From positions 186,001-250,000 of the forward strand of contig NZ_CP039634.1 of NCBI RefSeq assembly GCF_004923295.1: 64,000 nucleotides of DNA. The letters run 5' to 3'. Below the pieces are notes generated by a model that searched no databases, had not been told where the DNA came from, and was given only the letters and a program-made list of their open reading frames with translations. This document shows positions 18,463 through 27,894 of this stretch, one piece after another; position 1 is the first letter of the stretch; each line of letters begins with the position of its first letter. Origin of the DNA: Azospirillum sp. TSH100. Its GTDB lineage: Bacteria; Pseudomonadota; Alphaproteobacteria; Azospirillales; Azospirillaceae. A program made the position numbers and the translations under genes.

Positions 18463-18490
18463 TTGACATTGCGGCGTCAGACGGTATTTT
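18463..18490 (+). promoter_or_regulatory. sigma-70-type promoter for rpmG
   Basis: A consensus TTGACA (18463-18468), a 16-base spacer and TATTTT (18485-18490) precede rpmG, leaving a leader of about 55 bases. This is the clearest housekeeping promoter in the window, as expected for a ribosomal protein gene. Confidence 0.7.
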
Positions 18491-18553
18491 CCGCCGCTAC
18501 GACGCCGCCCCGCCGGGCCGGCGGGGCACGGATTTTTTGTCGGGATCGAGATC

Positions 18554-18721
18554 ATGGCCAAGCAGAACACCGTCCTCATCAAGCTGGTGAGCACGGCAGA
18601 CACCGGTTTCTTCTACGTCAAGAAGAAGAACCCGAAGAAGACCACCGAGAAGCTGTCGTTCCGCAAGTACGACCCGGTGGCGCGCAAGCACGTCGAGTTC
18701 AAGGAAGCCAAGATCAAGTAA
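18554..18721 (+). CDS. rpmG: 50S ribosomal protein L33
   Basis: This 55-residue gene is too short for many gene callers but is unambiguous: the protein starts [20 protein letters not shown] and ends with [11 protein letters not shown]. It is the zinc-free form of L33, since the CxxC pairs of the zinc form are absent and [11 protein letters not shown] occupies the first position. A strong promoter lies upstream and an intrinsic terminator downstream, so it forms a single-gene transcript. Confidence 0.97.
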   Translation: MAKQNTVLIKLVSTADTGFFYVKKKNPKKTTEKLSFRKYDPVARKHVEFKEAKIK

Positions 18722-18756
18722 GTCTTGTCCGACACTGAGCTGTGCTTCGAATGAAC

Positions 18757-18789
18757 AAGGCCGCCTTTCTGGCGGCCTTTTCGTTTTTT
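18757..18789 (+). terminator. intrinsic terminator after rpmG
   Basis: AAGGCCGCC (18757-18765) pairs perfectly with GGCGGCCTT (18771-18779) across a five-base loop, followed by TTCGTTTTTT. It is a strong rho-independent terminator 36 bases after rpmG. Confidence 0.9.
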
Positions 18790-18939
18790 GGGCTTATGCA
18801 CGGGCAATGCCTTTGCAGATGCGGCGTCCGGTCGCAGCCGCTATTTGCGGTGACCGCCACCCCACGGATGCACGCATTCCAAATGGAGCGCTCCGGGTGG
18901 ACACTCTCCGAAGAGATCCGGATTTCGGAGGGACCGCCC

Positions 18940-20271
18940 GTGCCCGACACACATCCCATCCCGAGCGCAGCCCAGGCCGCGCAATCCCTTGCCGACCAGT
19001 CCCTTGCCGAACGCCGGCAGGCCCTTGCCACACGCTTCCAGAAGGCGCGCGCCCGCACCGCCGAACTGGTCGCCACCCTGTCGCCGGAAGACCTGATGGT
19101 GCAGACCGTTCCAGACGGCGCACCGGCAAAATGGCACCTCGCCCACACCAGCTGGCTGTTCGAGGTCGCGGTGCTGATCCCGTTCAACCCCGGCTATCGC
19201 CCTGCCGACTCGGTCTTCCTCGACCTGTTCGCGGCCAGCGGCAATGGCGGCCCCCCGCCGCCCCGGATGCTGTCTCGCCCAACGGCGGCCGAGATCATGC
19301 GCCACCGCGATCAGATCAACGCCGCGGTGCTGCACCTGATCGATGGCATCGACGATGCTCTGTGGAACCCGACCGAATCGGCGCTTATGATGACCATCGC
19401 CCATGAGCGGCGCCACCAGGAGCGACTGCTCCTGCACATCAAGCACGCGCTGTGGAGCAACCCGCTTCGTCCGGCCTACGAACAGCCCCCCGATCATCCG
19501 CATCTGGGCGCCCCGCCCGACGGCTGGCTGGAGCAATCCGGCGGTCTCGTCGAGGTCGGCCGATCAGAGCCGCTGCCTGGATTCGACCATGAAAGCCCAC
19601 GCCACCGCGTCTGGCTGGAGCCCTACCGGCTGGCGGCCCGTCCGGTGACCTGCGGCGATTTCCTGGCTTTCATCGAGGCCGGCGGCTACCGCGACCGTTC
19701 CCTTTGGCTGTCCGACGGCTGGGAAATCGCCAGGGCCGAAGAATGGAGCGCACCGCTCTATTGGGAGCGCGGCGCCTCCGGGTCAGGCAATGACTGGCAG
19801 GTCTTCACCCTCTACGGCATGCAGCCGCTCGCCCCCGACGAGCCGGTCTGCCATGTCAGCTGGTACGAGGCCGACGCCTATGCCCGCTGGCTCGGCAAGC
19901 GTCTGCCGCGGGAGGCGGAATGGGAAGTGGTCGCCGCCGGCTGCGGCAGCATGGGCAACCTGCTGGGCACCGGCCACCGACATCCCCGCGCCGGCACGTG
20001 CCACGGTACCGGGCCCTGGCAGATGTGCGGCGACGTTTGGGAATGGACCGGCGATGCCTTCACGACATATCCCGGCTACCGTCGCCCCCATGGCGGGGAC
20101 AAGGGAGTCCCGGACGAGGCCGTCAATGGCCGGCTCGCGAGCAACCGCATGGTATTGCGCGGCGGCAGCTGCCTCACCCCCTTCGACCATGCCGGCCCCT
20201 GGACACGCCATTACCTGCGGCCGGAGTCCCGGCTGTCGATGAGCGGGTTCAGGCTTGCGGAGGATGCGTAA
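18940..20271 (+). CDS. egtB: ergothioneine biosynthesis protein EgtB
   Basis: EgtB is a non-haem iron sulfoxide synthase that joins hercynine to a thiol in ergothioneine synthesis. I chose the GTG at 18940 (443 residues) because GGAGGG lies seven bases upstream; the in-frame extension before it runs back across the rpmG terminator region. The N-terminal DinB-like domain has the iron motif His155-x3-His159-x-Glu161 (AHERRHQE) and WHLAHTSWLFE, and the C-terminal FGE-sulfatase domain ends with LRGGSCLTPFDHAGPWTRH. No egtD neighbour is present, so the methyltransferase must be encoded elsewhere. Confidence 0.9.
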   Translation: MPDTHPIPSAAQAAQSLADQSLAERRQALATRFQKARARTAELVATLSPEDLMVQTVPDGAPAKWHLAHTSWLFEVAVLIPFNPGYRPADSVFLDLFAASGNGGPPPPRMLSRPTAAEIMRHRDQINAAVLHLIDGIDDALWNPTESALMMTIAHERRHQERLLLHIKHALWSNPLRPAYEQPPDHPHLGAPPDGWLEQSGGLVEVGRSEPLPGFDHESPRHRVWLEPYRLAARPVTCGDFLAFIEAGGYRDRSLWLSDGWEIARAEEWSAPLYWERGASGSGNDWQVFTLYGMQPLAPDEPVCHVSWYEADAYARWLGKRLPREAEWEVVAAGCGSMGNLLGTGHRHPRAGTCHGTGPWQMCGDVWEWTGDAFTTYPGYRRPHGGDKGVPDEAVNGRLASNRMVLRGGSCLTPFDHAGPWTRHYLRPESRLSMSGFRLAEDA

Positions 20272-21616
20272 GTGACACCCGCGCGCCGCCGCCGGCGATC
20301 AGCGCCCGTGCCTGCCCCTGGGTGACGATCCCGCGATCCGTCAACCGGGATATCAATGCCACGGCAAGTTCGGCCTGGAACAGCGCTTCTCCCTGCGGAC
20401 CTTTACGCGAATGACGGGGCAAAGCCAAAGCGTCCGCCAGACGGTCCGGCGACGCGCCTGCCAAGGCCGGGTCGAGGGCTCCCGCCAGCGCGCCGAGGTC
20501 GAGCGATGGGGGCAACGCCGGATCGGCAATACCACCCTGGGCTGCCGATCGTGCCAGTGCCGCAAGGCCTAGGTCGACACCGATACCGACGGCGATGCAA
20601 TTGTGCAGAGCCTCCTGGATCGCCGGCCACACCGCAGCGAACGGGCGTTCGCCCGCCACCATGGCGGTGTCGATTCCGTGACGGGCCGTTGCCGAGGCCG
20701 GCACCGGATCGACGGGATCGATCAACAGGGTGAGCGACACCGTCGGAAAGATCCGCGATCCGACCAGCCGGACAGTGCCGACCGCGATCACCGGACCGTC
20801 GTCAGGCTCTTCACCCGCCGTCGCCACCCAAAGCGCCACGAATGGCAGTGCGGCCAGCGGCTCCTCGTCGCCGAGCGGGGTGGCAAGCTGGGCTGGGCGC
20901 AGGCTGAGCGTGCGCTTGCCGCTGAGACCGGCGGCATGGGCCATGCCGCGGGCGGGGAAGGACAGCAGCGTCCCGGCGCTCAGCCCCAGATCAGCCACCC
21001 GCGCCGACAACTCGCCATCTTCCGTCCGGCGCAACACGGCAGTGACGGGAGCACCGCTGCCGCGCGCCCGCTCCATGGCGCGGGCCAGATCGTCGCGCTG
21101 CAGGGACTTGCCGATGTCGGCCCCCTCCTCCACCGCCAGCAGACGGGCGGCGGCGGGATTCAACTGCTCCACCCGCCCCTGCTCGTCGAGGATCAGCAGC
21201 GGATCGTCGGACAGCACCAGCGCCGCCCGCAAGGCACGGTCCATGCGCCCACCGCCCAACGGACCATTCCCCAGCGGGCCATCAGCCAGCCCATTCCCCC
21301 CGCCACGGGCGAGACTCGCCGCCTCGGCCAGGCGCGCCAATTCGCCGCCCCGCCCGCCGGACAGGGGTTCAAGGTCGATCCGGGAACGGGCGCCCGACAG
21401 GCGGTCGGACAGGCGGCCGAGATCGCGGAAATGGCGCGACAGGCGCGAAAAGACGAACCACACCGACAACAGGCCGAGTCCGCAAATCGCCAGACCGCGG
21501 GTGAAGGCGGTGCGGTCATCCGCCGCCAGCTGGGTGATCTCCACACCCAGAAAGACCAGCGCGGCGGCCGCCACCGCCAGCCCCAACATCACCACGCGCC
21601 AAACGCCGCCCTTCAT
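20249..21616 (-). CDS. membrane PAS protein with a decayed DnaQ-like exonuclease domain
   Basis: The 455-residue protein has two N-terminal membrane helices (about residues 8-60), a PAS-like segment (about 130-190, LSDDPLLILDEQGRVEQLNPAAARLL) and a C-terminal region (about 258-440) that aligns by eye with the exonuclease domain encoded at 56740-58971: WVATAGEEPDDG in place of [32 protein letters not shown] in place of [19 protein letters not shown]. The catalytic Asp and Glu of the first motif are replaced by Trp and Ala, and the middle Asp is lost or shifted. It should therefore be inactive as a nuclease. Its 3' end overlaps egtB by 23 bases. Confidence 0.65.
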   Translation of the reverse strand: MKGGVWRVVMLGLAVAAAALVFLGVEITQLAADDRTAFTRGLAICGLGLLSVWFVFSRLSRHFRDLGRLSDRLSGARSRIDLEPLSGGRGGELARLAEAASLARGGGNGLADGPLGNGPLGGGRMDRALRAALVLSDDPLLILDEQGRVEQLNPAAARLLAVEEGADIGKSLQRDDLARAMERARGSGAPVTAVLRRTEDGELSARVADLGLSAGTLLSFPARGMAHAAGLSGKRTLSLRPAQLATPLGDEEPLAALPFVALWVATAGEEPDDGPVIAVGTVRLVGSRIFPTVSLTLLIDPVDPVPASATARHGIDTAMVAGERPFAAVWPAIQEALHNCIAVGIGVDLGLAALARSAAQGGIADPALPPSLDLGALAGALDPALAGASPDRLADALALPRHSRKGPQGEALFQAELAVALISRLTDRGIVTQGQARALIAGGGARVSLTHPPQA

Positions 21617-22131
21617 CGGGCCGTCTCCCCGTCATTGTGCCCGGACTCTAGCGGGCGAAACGGAAACGGAGAAGGCGCGCGCGTGTTCAGTTCATGACGA
21701 TGTGCCACGCATGGGCGAGACGCGATCGAGTCGGCCACTGCCCGTTCGAGTGACCACGGACAGGAACGGTTCGGGGGATGGAATGATAGGGGCGCTCGGA
21801 TCAAGCCTGACGACGATGTCGATGAACAAGTCCTTGAGGTCGCCCGAGTCGAGGCAGTTTGCCCCACTTTTGTCCCGGCTCGACTTCGCCTCCCAGGCGT
21901 TTTCAAAGTCGAGATCACGCTTCCTGCGAGCCGCAGTGGGGTTTCCCCTTTCTTGCCGCTCGCGCGAATTTGGATTACCGCCTTTGCGTAAAATACATAA
22001 CAACTTGCGCCGCGATTTTTGCTGTCGCTCTGCTGCATTTCCTGGTTTGCCTGCTTGTCGGATGATGCTAAGAGTAATGCATCCAATCAAAACACCCCTT
22101 TCCGCATAGGCAATTGCTTGGGAGGCCGGCA
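21617..22131. other. 515-base intergenic region
   Basis: No convincing gene is seen here. The right half is markedly more AT-rich than the surroundings. A possible promoter for the downstream TadE/G-like gene is TTGGAT (21968-21973), 18 bases, TACATA (21992-21997), which would leave a leader of about 130 bases. Confidence 0.4.
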
Positions 22132-22581
22132 ATGACTTTGGTCTATCGTCCCCTGCCCTATGGCGGGCACGAAGACCGGCGGACGGGTCGTCACCTGCTT
22201 CTGGTGGTCGCCCTGATCCTTGCCATTCCGACCGCGCTGGGTGCCGGCTGCACCGTCGATGCCCTGCGCAGCTATGCGGTGGAAGCCCGACTGTCACAGG
22301 CGGTCGATGCCGCCGCGCTGGCCGGCGGGCGCGTGATGTTCGATTCGCAACGCGATGGGCACATCCGAAGTTTCTTCGACAAAGCCTTTCCCAACGGATT
22401 CCTGGGCTCGAACCTGTCGCCCCTGACGATTGCCGAAGATGCCGCCGCCGGCACCCTGACGGTCAGCGCCCATGCCACCGTCAACGCCATCTTCCTCCGC
22501 CTGTTCGGCAAGAAGGAAGTGACGGTGGAAGCGCAATCCATCGTTCGCCGCAGCCAGCACGTCCGCAGCAAGCTGCAATAA
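22132..22581 (+). CDS. TadE/TadG-like protein (Flp pilus-associated)
   Basis: This 149-residue protein has one membrane segment near the N-terminus (residues 21-42, LLLVVALILAIPTALGAGC) followed by VDALRSYAVEARLSQAVDAAALAGG, the typical start of TadG-like pseudopilin-associated proteins. The remainder is a short extracytoplasmic part without the von Willebrand domain of full TadG. The start at ATG 22132 has GGGAGG six bases upstream. No other tad/cpa gene is nearby, so it is an isolated member whose partners are elsewhere or absent. Confidence 0.65.
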   Translation: MTLVYRPLPYGGHEDRRTGRHLLLVVALILAIPTALGAGCTVDALRSYAVEARLSQAVDAAALAGGRVMFDSQRDGHIRSFFDKAFPNGFLGSNLSPLTIAEDAAAGTLTVSAHATVNAIFLRLFGKKEVTVEAQSIVRRSQHVRSKLQ

Positions 22582-22702
22582 TCCCCCGCTCCTGAGCATG
22601 TCGCATCGTCGATTCGCGATGCTCGCATTCGCGGAATGCAGCCCGCCGTCTTCGCAACTGCGGTAGAAGGGACGCAGCGCGCCCCTTCCCTCGGAGTCCG
22701 CG

Positions 22703-23098
22703 ATGCTCGGAACCCTGACGCTCCTGCTTCTTTGCCAATTGGCTGGTGAGTTGGCCGCCCGCCTGCTGCATATGCCGATTCCCGGCCCGGTGCTGGGCAT
22801 GCTGCTGCTGTTTGCCGGCCTGCTGCTGCGTGGCGGCGTGCCGGACACTGTGCAGGACACGGCGGGCGGGCTGCTGCGCCACCTCTCCCTGCTGTTCGTG
22901 CCGGCCGGCGTCGGGGTGATGGTCCATGTCACCCGCCTGGAGACGGAGGCGCTGCCAATCGTCGTCGCCCTGTTCGGCAGCACGCTCTTCGGTATCGCGG
23001 TAACGGCGAAGCTGATGGCTTTCCTGCTGAGCCGCACCGATCCGCGTTTGGAGGAGGAGCAAGCGGCAGAAGAGCCGGCCAAGGGAGACAGGGCATGA
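22703..23098 (+). CDS. CidA/LrgA family membrane protein
   Basis: This 131-residue protein has four predicted membrane helices and the family signature MPIPGPVLGMLLLFAGLLLRGGVP near residues 27-50. CidA/LrgA proteins were named for holin-like control of murein hydrolases in staphylococci; in other bacteria LrgAB-like pairs have been linked to transport of small metabolites. The C-terminal tail is charged (EEEQAAEEPAKGD). It overlaps lrgB by four bases (ATGA), so the two are translationally coupled. Confidence 0.9.
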   Translation: MLGTLTLLLLCQLAGELAARLLHMPIPGPVLGMLLLFAGLLLRGGVPDTVQDTAGGLLRHLSLLFVPAGVGVMVHVTRLETEALPIVVALFGSTLFGIAVTAKLMAFLLSRTDPRLEEEQAAEEPAKGDRA

Positions 23099-23817
23099 GC
23101 GCCGACCTTCACCAGATCTGGGTCTATCTGTCGGCAAGCCCGCTGGCCGGGCTGACGCTGACGCTGGTCGCCTATCAGATCGGCTTGTGGATTTTCGAGA
23201 GGCTGGGCCGGCGCCCGGTGCTGAACCCGGTGCTGATCGCCGTTGTCCTGATCGCCGGCACGCTCAGCCTGTCGGGCATCGACTACCGCACCTATTTCGA
23301 CGGCGCGCAGTTCGTCCATTTCCTGCTGGGTCCGGCCACCGTGGCGCTCGCCATTCCGCTCTACAACCAGTTCCAGGAGGTCCGTCGCTCGGCTCTGGCG
23401 CTGGTGGTGGCGCTGCTGGCGGGGTCGGCGGCTTCGGCGCTGAGTGCCGTGGCGTTGGTCTGGGCGTTCGGCGGCAGCAAGGCGACGATCCTGTCGATGG
23501 CGCCGAAATCCGTCACCTCCCCTATCGCCATGGGCGTGTCGGAGCAGATCGGCGGACTGCCGTCGCTGACTGCGGTGTTCGTCATCATCACCGGGATCGT
23601 CGCCGCCAGCCTGGGCACCTGGGTGCTGAACCTCGTGCGGGTGAAGGACTGGCGCGCGCGCGGTTTTGGGATGGGTGTGGCGGCGCACGGCATCGGCACC
23701 GCCCGCGCCTTGCAGGTCAACGAGGTGGCGGGCGCCTTCGCCGGGCTGGGCATGGGGCTGAACGGGCTGGCGACGGCGCTGCTGCTGCCGACACTGTACC
23801 ATTTGTTTTGGGGCTGA
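23095..23817 (+). CDS. LrgB family membrane protein
   Basis: LrgB/CidB partner of the preceding LrgA-like protein. The 240-residue protein is almost entirely hydrophobic, with about six to seven helices, and shows the conserved PKSVTSPIAMGVSEQIGG and GVAAHGIGTARALQ segments, which are the most conserved parts of this family. Its start codon overlaps the lrgA stop (ATGA), so the two proteins are likely made in fixed ratio and act as one complex in the inner membrane. No lytSR-like regulator is adjacent. Confidence 0.9.
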   Translation: MSADLHQIWVYLSASPLAGLTLTLVAYQIGLWIFERLGRRPVLNPVLIAVVLIAGTLSLSGIDYRTYFDGAQFVHFLLGPATVALAIPLYNQFQEVRRSALALVVALLAGSAASALSAVALVWAFGGSKATILSMAPKSVTSPIAMGVSEQIGGLPSLTAVFVIITGIVAASLGTWVLNLVRVKDWRARGFGMGVAAHGIGTARALQVNEVAGAFAGLGMGLNGLATALLLPTLYHLFWG

Positions 23818-23891
23818 CGCCCGGGCTGATCTGGGGCAGGCACCGGGCGATGGTTGGTGCATCCCGCAGTCCGTTTTTCGCCAATCCAGGC

Positions 23892-23920
23892 TTGACAGCC
23901 ATGCCGCACCTGCGCACAGT
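23892..23920 (+). promoter_or_regulatory. promoter of the leuA leader
   Basis: A consensus TTGACA (23892-23897) is followed after 17 bases by CACAGT (23915-23920), a weak -10. Transcription would start at about 23927-23928, which is the A of the leader peptide ATG, so the leader may be a leaderless mRNA. Confidence 0.5.
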
Positions 23921-23927
23921 GCGCCCC

Positions 23928-23984
23928 ATGAACACCATCGACCGTCAGAACGCCCTTCTTCGACTTCTCGGCCCGGCGCTTTAA
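23928..23984 (+). CDS. leucine-rich leader peptide upstream of leuA
   Basis: An 18-codon frame reads MNTIDRQNALLRLLGPAL and ends in TAA. Five of its last ten residues are leucine, and four of those five codons are CTT, a codon that is uncommon in the neighbouring high-GC genes. This is the layout of a leucine attenuation leader: slow translation at the Leu codons when charged tRNA-Leu is scarce would change RNA folding ahead of leuA. The peptide itself probably has no enzymatic role. There is no ribosome-binding site upstream; the predicted transcript starts at or next to its ATG. Confidence 0.7.
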   Translation: MNTIDRQNALLRLLGPAL

Positions 23985-23996
23985 GCGTCCGGGTTT
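23972..23996 (+). promoter_or_regulatory. candidate attenuator hairpin at the end of the leu leader peptide
   Basis: CCCGG and CGCT (23972-23980) can pair with AGCG and CCGGG (23984-23993, one bulged T) around a three-base loop, followed by TTTGT. The stem overlaps the last leader codons and the stop, so a ribosome on the leader would affect its folding. The T-tract is short, so it could be a terminator or a pause hairpin. The 246 bases from here to leuA contain no other clear T-tract terminator. Confidence 0.4.
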
Positions 23997-24104
23997 GTCG
24001 CGTTCGCACACCATTTCCATCGGTCGAAGTGTCTGTTCCATGAGCGATGTTTTCAAAGGCGCCTCCATCGGCGTCGCCCGGCCGGGGCCGGGACTGCGAC
24101 TTAG

Positions 24105-25946
<1,842 letters not shown>

Positions 25947-25956
25947 GCAGCACTGC

Positions 25957-25998
25957 GGCCCTCTCCCGCCTGCTCTCACGAGCGGAAGGAAGAGGGCC
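25957..25998 (+). terminator. hairpin downstream of leuA
   Basis: GGCCCTCT (25957-25964) and AGAGGGCC (25991-25998) are perfectly complementary with a 26-base loop, eleven bases after leuA. No T-tract follows, so termination is weakly supported. It shares the CCCTCT/AGAGGG core of other hairpins in this window. Confidence 0.35.
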
Positions 25999-26070
25999 AT
26001 TAACTTGCCCCCACGCGCCTCCCCGCCTATAAGTCCCCACGAAACGCGTCGAGCAACAGCGGACAGCGCT

Positions 26071-27057
26071 ATGATCGTGGTCACCGGCGGGGCCGGCTTC
26101 ATCGGGTCCAACCTTGTCGCGGCTCTGGCTGCGCGCGGCATCACCGACGTGGCGGTCATCGACCGCTTCCGTGACGGCGAAAAGTGGCAGAACCTCGCCA
26201 AGCGCGAGGTCGCCACGCTGGTGCCGCCGGAACAGACGCTGGCCTTCCTCGACCAGCATGCCGCCGAGATCGACACCGTCTTCCATCTTGGCGCCATCTC
26301 CGCCACCACCGAGCGGGACGTCGACAAGATCGTCGCCAACAATGTGGCGCTGACGCTGGACCTGTGGCGCTGGTGTTCCTGGCGCGGCTGCCGGCTGATC
26401 TACGCCTCCTCCGCCGCGACCTATGGCGACGGTTCCGCCGGGTTCGACGATGACGGTTCCTGCGACGGGCTTGCGCGGCTGCGGCCGCTGAACGCCTATG
26501 GCTGGTCCAAGCATCTGGTCGACCGCCGCGTCGCCCGCGCCGTCGCCGGCGGCGACCTCGTGCCGCCGCAATGGGCCGGGCTGAAATTCTTCAACGTCTA
26601 CGGTCCCAACGAAGCCCACAAGGGCGACATGATGAGCGTGGTCGCCAAGCTGCACCCGCAGCTGACGGCCGGCGAGCCGGCGCGCCTGTTCAAGTCGCAC
26701 AAGGACGGCTTCGAGGATGGCGGCCAGCTGCGCGACTTCATCCATGTCGACGATTGCGTCGCCGTGATGCTGTGGCTCTACGATCATCCCGAGGTCAGCG
26801 GCCTGTTCAATGTCGGCACCGGCAAGGCGCGCAGCTTCAAGGATCTGGCGCTGGCGACCTTCGCCGCCCTGGGGCTGCCCCCCCGGATTGAGTACTTCGA
26901 TATGCCCGGGCATCTGCGCGGCAAATACCAATATTTCACGCAGGCGACGACGGATCGCCTGCGCGCCGCCGGGTTCGACCAGCCTTTCACCGAGCTGGAA
27001 GAGGGTGTCCGGCGCTATGTGCAGGATTTCCTGTCCCAGCCCGACCCGTATCGCTGA
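26071..27057 (+). CDS. hldD: ADP-L-glycero-D-manno-heptose 6-epimerase
   Basis: HldD converts ADP-D-glycero- to ADP-L-glycero-D-manno-heptose for the lipopolysaccharide inner core. The 328-residue protein begins at ATG 26071 with the Rossmann strand MIVVTGGAGFIGSN. Family markers are FRDGEKWQNL, FHLGAISATTERD, the catalytic NAYGWSKHLVDR (Tyr-x3-Lys) and KFFNVYGPNEAHKGDMMSVV. No other heptose gene is adjacent; lgt follows after eleven bases. Confidence 0.93.
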   Translation: MIVVTGGAGFIGSNLVAALAARGITDVAVIDRFRDGEKWQNLAKREVATLVPPEQTLAFLDQHAAEIDTVFHLGAISATTERDVDKIVANNVALTLDLWRWCSWRGCRLIYASSAATYGDGSAGFDDDGSCDGLARLRPLNAYGWSKHLVDRRVARAVAGGDLVPPQWAGLKFFNVYGPNEAHKGDMMSVVAKLHPQLTAGEPARLFKSHKDGFEDGGQLRDFIHVDDCVAVMLWLYDHPEVSGLFNVGTGKARSFKDLALATFAALGLPPRIEYFDMPGHLRGKYQYFTQATTDRLRAAGFDQPFTELEEGVRRYVQDFLSQPDPYR

Positions 27058-27068
27058 CCGGAGTTCCC

Positions 27069-27890
27069 ATGCTCGCCACCCTTCCCGTCGTGGCCTTCCC
27101 CACCATCGACCCGGTCGCCTTTTCCCTCGGCCCCATCGTCGTCCGCTGGTATGCGCTGGCCTATCTCGCCGGCTTCGTGCTGGGCTGGCGCTATTGCCTG
27201 GGGCTGGCGCGGCTCGACCCCGACCGGCGGCCGAACCCCGAGGAGTTCGACGACTTCCTGACCTGGGCGGTGATCGGCACCATCCTGGGCGGGCGGCTCG
27301 GCTATGTGCTGTTCTACAACCTGCCCTATTATCTGGAAAATCCGCTGGACGCCGTGCAGGTCTGGCATGGCGGCATGTCCTTCCATGGCGGCATGGTTGG
27401 CGTGCTGACCGCGATTGCGCTGTTCTGCTGGCGCCGCGGCATCTCGCCCTTCGTCTTCGGCGACATCATCGCCGCTTGCGCCCCCATCGGCCTGTTCTTC
27501 GGCCGCATCGCCAACTTCATCAATGGCGAGCTGTATGGCCGACCGGCACCCGATTTCGCCTACGCCATGGTCTTCCCACGCGATCCGCTCCAGGTGCCGC
27601 GCCACCCCAGCCAGCTTTACGAGGCTGCGCTGGAGGGCGTGGTTCTGTTCATCCTGCTGGCGATCGCCATCCGCAGCCCGGCGCTGCGCAACCGGCCGGG
27701 CACGATCGGCGGGCTGTTCCTGATCGGCTACGGCCTGTCGCGCATCACGGTGGAGTTCTTCCGCGAACCCGATCCGCAGCTGGGCTTCCTGTTCGCCGGC
27801 GCCACAATGGGACAGCTGCTGTCGCTGCCGATGGTGGCGATCGGCCTGTGGCTGGTCCTGCGCGGCCGGCGCCATGCCATCCCGGCCTGA
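27069..27890 (+). CDS. lgt: prolipoprotein diacylglyceryl transferase
   Basis: Lgt attaches diacylglycerol to the lipobox cysteine of prolipoproteins in the inner membrane. The 273-residue protein has about seven membrane helices and the conserved VWHGGMSFHGGMVG loop, the RIANFINGELYGRP signature and HPSQLYEAALEG. These include the essential arginine and histidine residues of the family. It follows hldD closely and is followed after four bases by a methyltransferase gene, so the three may be one transcript. Confidence 0.95.
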   Translation: MLATLPVVAFPTIDPVAFSLGPIVVRWYALAYLAGFVLGWRYCLGLARLDPDRRPNPEEFDDFLTWAVIGTILGGRLGYVLFYNLPYYLENPLDAVQVWHGGMSFHGGMVGVLTAIALFCWRRGISPFVFGDIIAACAPIGLFFGRIANFINGELYGRPAPDFAYAMVFPRDPLQVPRHPSQLYEAALEGVVLFILLAIAIRSPALRNRPGTIGGLFLIGYGLSRITVEFFREPDPQLGFLFAGATMGQLLSLPMVAIGLWLVLRGRRHAIPA

Positions 27891-27894
27891 CGCC

